The notes beneath the pieces are model-generated. The model had not been told where the DNA came from. It saw nothing but the letters and a program-made list of their open reading frames with translations, and did not search any database. A program made the position numbers and the translations under genes. 64,000 nucleotides of DNA from Phycisphaerales bacterium (GTDB lineage: Bacteria > Planctomycetota > Phycisphaerae > Phycisphaerales > UBA1924). The stretch is from NCBI GenBank assembly GCA_030149165.1, contig JASBRY010000009.1:434001-498000 (forward strand), read 5' to 3'. Of this stretch, positions 57,192-64,000 are shown piece after piece (positions within the stretch are counted from its first letter, which is position 1; the number at the start of each line of letters is the position of its first letter).

Positions 57192-58712
57192 ATGGCTCAA
57201 CGCACTTTGATCATCGGGACGCCCGAGAGCGCTGATCTGCTGTCCAGACAGGTCGCGATGGTTGCGGAACCACCTGAACTGATCGGGGTGGTGCTGGTGG
57301 ATGGGGATCTGGGGATCAAGTCGATCAATGGATTGAAGGTGCTGGGACCGATCGAGGCGCTTGGTGCTGTGTGCAGCGCGGCGGGGATCGCGCAGGGAAT
57401 CGTGTCGCTCCCGGCAGCGTATCGCGACCAATGGCGCGCGATCAGCACGGAACTGCGCCGATCGGGGGTCATCGAGCGATTCGTGACTCCAATGGATGAA
57501 CTGCTCAACAGCGCCCCAGCGGTGGGTGAGCAAGCGAGCGTGCAGCTGAGTAATACCAAGATTGATCTTGGGAAGCTCGTCGGACGACAAGCGCACAGCA
57601 TTGATCGTGATCTTGTCGGCGAGAACATCACCGATAAGTGTGTGCTGGTGACCGGTGCGGGAGGTTCGATCGGATCGGAACTGGTGAAGCAGATCGCGAG
57701 CTTTGGGCCGAGAAGGATCGTGCTCATGGAGCGTGCGGAGAACGCGCTGTTTGGTGTTGATCGCTGGCTCAAGGAGATCCATCCGGAGATCGAGCGCGTC
57801 GCGGTGCTGCATGATGTCGTGGATGCTTCGACGACGCTCTCGCATCTGGAACGCTGGGGTCCAGAGGTGGTGTTGCACGCGGCGGCGCACAAGCATGTGC
57901 CTTTGATGGAGGATCATCCATCGCACGCGGTGACGAACAATGTGTTTGGGACTAAATCGATCGCGGACGCGTGTGTCGCGACTGGTGTGGATCGGTTTGT
58001 GCTGATTTCGTCGGACAAAGCCGTGAATCCGGTGAATGTGATGGGCGCGACGAAACGGATCGCAGAGATGTATACGCAGTCGCTCGCGGCGCAGGTCGAG
58101 GGAATCCCCGGCAGCGACACCAAGTTGAGCATGGTTCGCTTTGGGAATGTCTTGGGTTCCGCGTGCAGTGTGCTTGAGATTTGGGCGGATCAGATCTCCG
58201 CGGGAAGACCCATCACCGTGACCGATGAGCGGATGACGCGGTACTTCATGACGATCCCGGAAGCGGCGACGCTTGTGCTTCAAGCGGGATCGATGAGCGG
58301 CGATGGGGCGCATGGATCAGGTGAGGTGTTCGTGCTCGATATGGGAGAGCCGATCAATATCTTTACGCTCGCGCAACGGTTCGTGCGCGCGTGTGGGTAC
58401 ACGCCGGTGATTGGTGAGCCGGTAGGGGGGGTTGGCCCGTCGCAGGTCCCGATCGTGCTGATGGGTTCGCGTCCAGGCGAGAAGCTCTACGAAGAACTGA
58501 GTTACGACGCGGAAGAACTGACCAAGACCTCGCATCCCGGCATCGCGCGTTTTAATGAGGACGATGCGTGGTTCATCGATACGATGGATGAACTGATCGC
58601 ACGGCTTGATGAGGCGCGTGCATCGACCTCGCGTCAGGGAGTGATCAACGCGATCGCGTCGATGATCCCGACGATGAACGCGAAATCCGCCGGCGCGGTA
58701 TCCGCAGCGTGA
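57192..58712 (+). CDS. CapD/WbpM-like UDP-sugar 4,6-dehydratase/epimerase, soluble form
   Basis: From ATG 57192 (GGGGA upstream) the protein is 506 residues. The N-terminal half (TLIIGTPESADLLSR onward) is a Rossmann-like domain. The C-terminal SDR domain has CVLVTGAGGSIGSELVKQIA, VVLHAAAHKHVPLMEDHP, and the active-site region LISSDKAVNPVNVMGATKRI, where Met replaces the usual Tyr as in CapD/WbpM proteins. Full-length WbpM types begin with four membrane helices; these are missing. It likely makes a 4-keto-6-deoxy UDP-sugar for surface glycans. The GNAT gene overlaps its stop by four bases. Confidence 0.88.
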   Translation: MAQRTLIIGTPESADLLSRQVAMVAEPPELIGVVLVDGDLGIKSINGLKVLGPIEALGAVCSAAGIAQGIVSLPAAYRDQWRAISTELRRSGVIERFVTPMDELLNSAPAVGEQASVQLSNTKIDLGKLVGRQAHSIDRDLVGENITDKCVLVTGAGGSIGSELVKQIASFGPRRIVLMERAENALFGVDRWLKEIHPEIERVAVLHDVVDASTTLSHLERWGPEVVLHAAAHKHVPLMEDHPSHAVTNNVFGTKSIADACVATGVDRFVLISSDKAVNPVNVMGATKRIAEMYTQSLAAQVEGIPGSDTKLSMVRFGNVLGSACSVLEIWADQISAGRPITVTDERMTRYFMTIPEAATLVLQAGSMSGDGAHGSGEVFVLDMGEPINIFTLAQRFVRACGYTPVIGEPVGGVGPSQVPIVLMGSRPGEKLYEELSYDAEELTKTSHPGIARFNEDDAWFIDTMDELIARLDEARASTSRQGVINAIASMIPTMNAKSAGAVSAA

Positions 58713-59185
58713 GTTCACAACACGGAACAGTTAAGCTGATCGATGTGCAGCAATCGCATCTCGAAGTGTTCTTTCGCAATCAGCAGGACACCGAAGCGAA
58801 TGATCTCGCGAAGGTCTTCCCGCGTGATCGCGATGACTTTGAGGCGCACTGGGCGCGGATCATGAGTAATCCCAAGACCATCGCGCGGACGATTCTTTAC
58901 GATGACGAGGTGGCCGGGAATATCAACGCGTTCTGGATCGAGTCGGAGTTGTATGTGGGGTACTGGATCGACAAGGCGCACTGGAGCAAGGGGATCGCGA
59001 CGCAGGCGCTGAGCGGGATACTGAAGATCGTGGAGTCTCGTCCCATCTGGGCGCGGGTCGCAACGGGTAACGCGGGATCGATCCGCGTGCTTGAACGCAA
59101 CGGCTTTGTGAAGATCGGAGAAGAAGAGTCTCCTGAAACAGAGCGGTATGCGGCGTGTGTTGAGGGGATCTATCGATTGGATTAA
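58709..59185 (+). CDS. GNAT-family N-acetyltransferase
   Basis: The 158-residue protein starts at GTG 58709, overlapping the stop of the epimerase gene (GTGA), so the two are translationally coupled. It has the GNAT pattern: VQQSHLEVFFRNQQDTEAND, then YVGYWIDKAHWSKGIATQAL with the acetyl-CoA loop, and the late ATGNAGSIRVLERNGFVKIG. Coupling suggests acetylation of an amino-sugar product made by the neighbouring dehydratase, as in the PglF-PglD kind of pathway, but no aminotransferase is seen. Confidence 0.85.
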   Translation: MSSQHGTVKLIDVQQSHLEVFFRNQQDTEANDLAKVFPRDRDDFEAHWARIMSNPKTIARTILYDDEVAGNINAFWIESELYVGYWIDKAHWSKGIATQALSGILKIVESRPIWARVATGNAGSIRVLERNGFVKIGEEESPETERYAACVEGIYRLD

Positions 59186-59264
59186 GCCTGTTTTTGGCTC
59201 AGAATCGCTTTTTTGTGCATATATTCGGGATATCCTCGGCACAATCAGATTCCTTACAAATGGA

Positions 59265-59293
59265 TTGACAGTCCGGGTTGTGTTTGGTAGCAT
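59265..59293 (+). promoter_or_regulatory. Strong promoter of comM predicting leaderless mRNA
   Basis: TTGACA (59265-59270) is perfect, the spacer is 17 bases, and TAGCAT (59288-59293) matches TATAAT at four of six positions. Transcription should start about 6-7 bases after the -10 box, that is near 59300, the first base of the comM ATG. Confidence 0.6.
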
Positions 59294-59299
59294 GCGCGT

Positions 59300-60892
59300 A
59301 TGGTCCCCAAAGTACGCAGCTTCATCTTGTCGGGTATTGACGCTCAGGTGTGCGAGATCGAGATCGATCTCGACGACACACAACTCCAGAAGGAGACGGT
59401 GGTGGGTCTTCCCGATGCGGCGGTTCGTGAGTCGCTTGAGCGCGTGCGATCCGCGATGGGCAACTCGGGGTACCCGATGCCTCGCGGGAGGACGCTGATT
59501 AATCTCGCGCCGGCGCATGTGCGTAAAGAAGGTCCGGCGTATGACCTCCCGATCGCGGTGGGGGTGCTGATCGCGCAGGGGGTGATCCAGCAGCGCGTGC
59601 CGGCGGGTGTTGGGGGGGTCGGAGGTGGTGGTGGATGGAATGGTGGAGTGGGTGAGTCGTCTGAGGAGCTGTTCGGACTCGATCCGAGGTCGGTGCTGAT
59701 CGCGGGAGAGCTGGCGCTCGATGGGCGCGTGCGTCCGATCCGCGGTGTGATCGCGATGACTTCGCTTGCCAAGTCGCTCGGACTTGATGCGGTGATTGTT
59801 CCCGATGCGAACGCGCCGGAAGCGGCGGTGGTCGATGGGGTGCGCGTGTTCGGGGTGTCGTCGCTGGCGCAAGTAGTGGGGTTGTTCAATGGTGGTCTTG
59901 AGCTCGAACCTACTCCAGCGGTGGATGTCGCGTCGATGCTTGAGTCGTCGCGCGCGAGCGTGGACTTTGGGGAGATCAAGGGGCAGGAGTCGGTCAAGCG
60001 CGCGCTGGTCATCGCCGCGGCGGGGCAGCACAATATTGTGATGCTGGGACCTGCGGGGACTGGGAAGACAATGATGGCCAAGGCGCTGCCGGGGATTCTG
60101 CCTCCTTTGACTCCGGAAGAAGCGATTGAAGTCACGCGGATTTATTCGTCTGCTGGAGAGCTTGAAGCGGGGAGGGGATTGATCGAAAGCCGACCTGTGC
60201 GCACGCCTCACCATACAGCGAGTAGTCCCGCGATCGTGGGGGGTGGGATTGTTCCAAGAGCCGGAGAGATCTCGCTGGCGCATCATGGGGTGTTGTTTCT
60301 GGATGAACTCCCGGAGTTTCCGCGAAGAGTGCTCGAGACGATGCGACAGCCATTGGAAGATCGCGTGGTGACGATCGCGCGGGCGCATGGCTCGGTGAAG
60401 TTCCCGGCTTCATTTATGCTCGTCGCGGCGATGAATCCGACTCCACGCGGTGATGTGGCGCCTGGAGAGGTGGGGCAGCAGGAGATGGATCGGTACTTGT
60501 CGCGGATCAGTGGGCCGTTGATGGATCGGATCGATCTGCATGTGGAAGCGCCGGCGGTTCCTTGGAAGGAACTGAGCGGGAAAGCGACCGGTTCGACGAC
60601 GGCGCAAATGGCGGAGCAGGTGCTCAACGCGCGTCGCATCATGCACGCTCGGCAGGGAACAACAGTGAACGCGGTGCTGCGCGGCAAAGAACTCGACGAG
60701 ATGATGGCGCTGAGTGATTCTGCGAAAGTGTTGCTGGAGCAAGCGATGACGCAGCTTGGACTCAGCGCGAGAGGGTACGACAAGGTCCGGCGCGTCGCTC
60801 GGACGATTGCGGATGTCTCGGGTAGTAATCAGGTGCTCCCAGAACACATCGGTGAAGCGGTGCAGTACCGATTGCTGGACCGACGCGTCTGA
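59300..60892 (+). CDS. comM: ComM/YifB-family Mg-chelatase-like AAA+ ATPase
   Basis: The 530-residue protein has the family's N-terminal Lon-like domain (VVGLPDAAVRESLERVRSAM, NLAPAHVRKEGPAYDLPIAV), the AAA core GPAGTGKTMMAKALPGILPP with ETMRQPLEDRVVTIARAHGS and FMLVAAMNPTPRGD, and a C-terminal helical domain. ComM is a branch-migration helicase that helps integrate donor DNA in natural transformation. The conserved start (MVPKVRSFILSGIDAQV) confirms ATG 59300. An added Gly-rich stretch (GVGGVGGGGGWNGG, about residues 102-115) lies in the N-terminal domain. Confidence 0.95.
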   Translation: MVPKVRSFILSGIDAQVCEIEIDLDDTQLQKETVVGLPDAAVRESLERVRSAMGNSGYPMPRGRTLINLAPAHVRKEGPAYDLPIAVGVLIAQGVIQQRVPAGVGGVGGGGGWNGGVGESSEELFGLDPRSVLIAGELALDGRVRPIRGVIAMTSLAKSLGLDAVIVPDANAPEAAVVDGVRVFGVSSLAQVVGLFNGGLELEPTPAVDVASMLESSRASVDFGEIKGQESVKRALVIAAAGQHNIVMLGPAGTGKTMMAKALPGILPPLTPEEAIEVTRIYSSAGELEAGRGLIESRPVRTPHHTASSPAIVGGGIVPRAGEISLAHHGVLFLDELPEFPRRVLETMRQPLEDRVVTIARAHGSVKFPASFMLVAAMNPTPRGDVAPGEVGQQEMDRYLSRISGPLMDRIDLHVEAPAVPWKELSGKATGSTTAQMAEQVLNARRIMHARQGTTVNAVLRGKELDEMMALSDSAKVLLEQAMTQLGLSARGYDKVRRVARTIADVSGSNQVLPEHIGEAVQYRLLDRRV

Positions 60893-61005
60893 TTTGCTCG
60901 GACGAACGAAGGATGTGCTGCTATTGTGTTGCTCTTCCGACGATCTGCTTTGAGGGGAGTGGATCTGAATAGACATATCAATGGTCATATGAATGGAGCG
61001 CGTCG

Positions 61006-63039
61006 ATGGTTCTTCCTGCTTGGGTCCGAGTCTTCTCTTTCGTCTTTGTGGTGCTGTGTGGATCGCTGTTGAGTGGGTGCAGTGGTGATGACTTCCTGCG
61101 CATGAATCGCGGTTCGGATGTGATGACTGATTCGGTCGGCGCGATCGACGAACGCTATCGGCGTGAAGGCGGCGAAGACGGCATCAACATCTTCAAAGAG
61201 ATTGATCTCCCGACTCCAAACGAGCAACGGCTCGGCTCTGGAGCGCCTGGGCCGGCATACTGGCAGCAGCGCTGCGATTACACGATCGATGCAACGCTCG
61301 ATACGGAGAGCGATTCGGTGCGAGCGTCGATGACGATCCGTTACACCAACAACTCGCCTCATGAGCTTGAGTACATCTGGATGAACTTGGAGCAGAATCT
61401 GTTCCAGCTCGATTCGACCGGTTCGCAGTCGCGCACGCCTGGTTCGGTGATGAAGATGCTGGAGTACGACTTCGATGGTGGGTACTCGGTCAGCAATCTC
61501 GCGGCTTCGGGTCAAGCGCTTGAGATGAAGGTCTACGACACGCTCGGGAAGATTGATCTGGATCAACCGATCATGCCGGGGCAGGTGTTTGTGTTCTCGT
61601 TTGACTTTGCGTTCAATGTCCCTCCCGCGCTGCGCCGGATGGGGATGGAGACTGTTGAGGACGGGAAGATCTACGAACTGGCGCAGTGGTTCCCGCAGGT
61701 GTGCAAGTACGACGATGTGCATGGATGGAACACGCTCCCTTACTTGGGATCAGGCGAGTTCTACACGGACTTCGGGGATTACAAGGTTTCGATTACTGTG
61801 CCGAGAAGTTACTTGGTTTCCGCATCATGATTGCACACCAATGAATCGGAGGTCCTGACGCAGACTCAGCGCGATCGGTTGGCGCAAGCGGACGCGAGCG
61901 ATGAGCCGGTCTGGATTGTGACGAAGGATGAGATCGGGAGTGATGCGATCCGTCCGATTGGTGATGGTCCGTTGACCTGGGAGTTTGAGATCGAGAACGC
62001 GCGGACCTTCGCGTGGGCCGCGAGCGATGCGTTCATGTGGGATGCGTGTCGTGCGACGATTACGGATGAGAACGGCATGGAGAGGGATGTCCGATGCCAA
62101 TCCTTCTTCCCGGTTGAAGCGAAGGTCTGGGGCAACGACCACGAGGACGGCGGTTCGACTCGATACATCAAGCACTCGATCGAGTATTACTCGGAGTGGT
62201 TGTCGCCGTATCCGTATCCGGTGATGAGCAACATCAATGGTCCTGAGGGTGGCATGGAGTATCCTGGGATTATCTTCTGCGGTGCGCGGACGAATCCGGA
62301 GGGGTTGTTCGGCGTGACGGATCACGAGATCGGTCACATCTGGTTCCCGATGATCGTCAACTCTGATGAGCGACGGTTCATGTGGCAGGACGAGGGGTTC
62401 AACACCTTTATCAACATTTACTCGAAAGCCGCATGGTACGGGAAGCGTCCTGATATCAAGCGTCACATGGAGCAAACGACTGAGATTTGCTCGGCGATCC
62501 ATCAGCAACCAATCGTCACAGCGCCGGATCGAGCTTGGCCTCGCTGGGTTGGACGCTTGATGTACCGCAAGACGGGCTACGGCTTGTACCTGCTGCGTGA
62601 GTTTATCTTGGGACGCGAGCGGTTCGATGATGCGTTTGCGCAGTACATCGAGTGGTGGTCGTTCAAGCATCCGCAGCCGAGTGATTTCTTCCGCACGATC
62701 GAGGATGCGGCGGGGACTGATCTCTCGTGGTTCTGGCGCGGATGGTTCCTCGAACCGACCTCATTGGATCTTGCGGTGGTCAAGGTCGCGCAGGAAGAAG
62801 GGGATACCGCGATCGTGGTGCTCGATTCGCTTGGGGATATGGTGATGCCGGTCCCGATGCAGATCATTTATACGGACGGCACGGCGGAGAGCCGAACGCT
62901 TCCGGTGGAGATCTGGCACACAAGCACGCGATGGAATGCCGGGATCCAGACGGGTGGTCGGAAGATCGATTCGGTGACGATCGATCCGGATGAGATGCTC
63001 CCTGATACCAATCGCAAGAACAATCGCTGGGAGCGTTAA
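61006..63039 (+). pseudogene. M1-family metallopeptidase gene interrupted by an in-frame TGA
   Basis: Reading frame 61006-61830 (274 codons) and frame 61831-63039 (402 codons) are the same phase, separated only by TGA at 61828-61830. The first half has a lipobox (GSLLSGC) and the N-terminal beta domain. The second has the GGMEYPGIIFCG segment, HEIGH zinc motif and DEGFN Glu. A family alignment by eye puts Gly at the stop (GGA to TGA is one base change). No other disruption is visible, so this is a recent mutation, a sequencing error or readthrough. GGAG upstream of ATG 61006 and intact codon use argue for recent origin. If not read through, the lipoprotein is non-catalytic. Confidence 0.85.
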
Positions 63040-63071
63040 GAACGATTGGTTTGGGTGCAACCTGAGGGCGC

Positions 63072-64000
63072 GTGATCGTCTACACTCGCTCTGTGTACCA
63101 AGCGCTGCTGACCAAGAAGTATTTGACAAGCAAACTGATGCCGATCCTCGCGATGCTCGCGGTGATGCTGTCGGTCGCGACGATCCTGATCACCTGGTCG
63201 GTGATGGGTGGGTTCCTCAAAACGCTGGTGAACTCGGGGAGATCGCTGATCGGTGATGTGACTGTGTCGTGGCCCAATGTCGGGTTTGCGCACTACGACG
63301 AGTTGATCGGGATGCTTGAAGAGGATGAGCTGGTTGAGGGTGCGACGCCGATTATCGAGACCTTTGGGTTGATCCAGCTCCCGGATGATCGGATCGAGCT
63401 GATCACGATCAAGGGGATCGATGTCCAGAGCTACAACAGGGTCACGAACTACGAGGACACGATCTGGTGGAAACCGATCGATGAACCCACGGCGAAGGAC
63501 AAGGACGCTTCCGATGTGAGACTCGAACCTGACTACACGCAAGCGATGGAGATGTTCAGATCCAACGCGATGACGCTGACTCGCAGGAATCCCGAATCAG
63601 GGATCACGGAGCAAGCGGGGGTGCTTGGGGTTGAAGTGACGGGACTCAATGTTCGGACACACGATGGGATTTACGATCCACGCAGCTTCGGATTCCGCGC
63701 GCTCCCGGACGGCGGCGTCGAGCGCGTTCCGGGATTCATGCCTGCGGGTGGTTCGGTTGGGCTGACGGTACTGTCGCTGGATTCGACGGGGAAGCCTGTT
63801 GATCCGGTGACGCGGACGATCCCGATCGCCAACGAGTTTCAGTCGGGGATCTACGAGATCGACACATCGACGATCTTTGTGCCTTTGGATGTGATGCAGG
63901 AGATGCTGCGGCTCGACGAGGCACGCAAGGTCGAGGTGGTCGAGAATCCGTTCGCGACGGAGATCGATCCGGAGACAGGGCAGCGGCGTCCCAAACGCAG
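63072..64000 (+). CDS. FtsX/LolC-like ABC transporter permease, C-terminus cut by window edge
   Basis: The frame is open from GTG 63072 (AGGG upstream) to the end of the window, at least 309 residues. The N-terminus has YLTSKLMPILAMLAVMLSVA, TILITWSVMGGFL, then a long periplasmic domain (SLIGDVTVSW, VEGATPIIETFGLIQL, DGIYDPRSFGFRAL). This is the layout of LolC/E-MacB-type permeases, which extract or move lipoproteins or substrates. The start is 32 bases after the M1 peptidase stop, so the two may be co-transcribed. The remaining membrane helices would lie beyond the window. Confidence 0.85.
   Translation, partial: MIVYTRSVYQALLTKKYLTSKLMPILAMLAVMLSVATILITWSVMGGFLKTLVNSGRSLIGDVTVSWPNVGFAHYDELIGMLEEDELVEGATPIIETFGLIQLPDDRIELITIKGIDVQSYNRVTNYEDTIWWKPIDEPTAKDKDASDVRLEPDYTQAMEMFRSNAMTLTRRNPESGITEQAGVLGVEVTGLNVRTHDGIYDPRSFGFRALPDGGVERVPGFMPAGGSVGLTVLSLDSTGKPVDPVTRTIPIANEFQSGIYEIDTSTIFVPLDVMQEMLRLDEARKVEVVENPFATEIDPETGQRRPKR

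Overview
This window looks like a chromosomal segment of a marine Planctomycetota bacterium, most likely class Phycisphaerae. The main evidence is three secreted proteins that end in the duplicated EF-hand-like module usually annotated in that class as a GC-type dockerin (motif DxTGEGxxNFLDVSxFL, ending Cys-Pro). Supporting evidence is a PEP-CTERM-like surface protein, a planctomycete-style pseudopilin, two NfeD proteins next to a FloA flotillin, and DUF2200, DUF2238 and DUF2007 genes. I named families by eye from motifs; no database search was run.

Layout. 1-4.8 kb: a truncated SRPBCC protein, a small zinc-ribbon protein, RmuC, a two-RCK potassium channel and a PEP-CTERM-like protein. 5.2-8.1 kb: a receiver-like protein and a groES-small ORF-groEL operon whose leader carries paired hairpins. 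8.06-9.45 kb: an AT-rich insert with its own promoter, encoding a winged-helix protein and a winged-helix/TIR-like protein; this is the best candidate for a new defence system. 9.6-18.2 kb: DUF2200 and secreted proteins, including three with the GC-type dockerin module (one metalloprotease, one agmatine deiminase-like). 18.3-24.3 kb: aldo/keto reductase, two-gene acetyltransferase unit, cyclophilin, pseudopilin, small membrane and lipoproteins, ispF. 24.3-33.7 kb, all on the minus strand: RND adaptor, RND pump, ChaN lipoprotein, NfeD, NfeD, FloA. 33.8-39.5 kb: orphan adenine methylase, MFS transporter, FAH-family hydrolase, thioredoxin-like protein, pckA. 39.69 kb: tRNA-His. 39.8-42.9 kb: a two-gene signalling unit in which both expected phosphoacceptor histidines are glutamine. 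43-50 kb: gyrB, a leucine-rich-repeat protein, LysM/L,D-transpeptidase, 5-formyl-THF cyclo-ligase, rarA. 50-57 kb: PlsC-like acyltransferase, then ruvA-manC-ruvX-LolA-like-TPR peptidase on the minus strand. 57-64 kb: CapD-like epimerase, GNAT, comM with a promoter that predicts leaderless mRNA, an M1 peptidase gene split by an in-frame TGA, and the start of an FtsX/LolC-like permease.

Across the window the plus strand is A/C-rich up to about 11.8 kb and G/T-rich afterwards, whatever the gene direction. The change falls inside one intact gene (11435-12280), so codon choice differs between its two halves. This points to a replichore boundary or a rearrangement point. The TIR insert does not follow the local bias, which supports recent arrival.

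How the genes work together: the clearest functional units are groES/groEL, the TIR pair, adaptor/RND/ChaN export, NfeD/FloA membrane microdomains, ruvA/ruvX DNA repair with rarA, rmuC and comM elsewhere in the window, and manC plus the CapD-like epimerase for surface polysaccharide.
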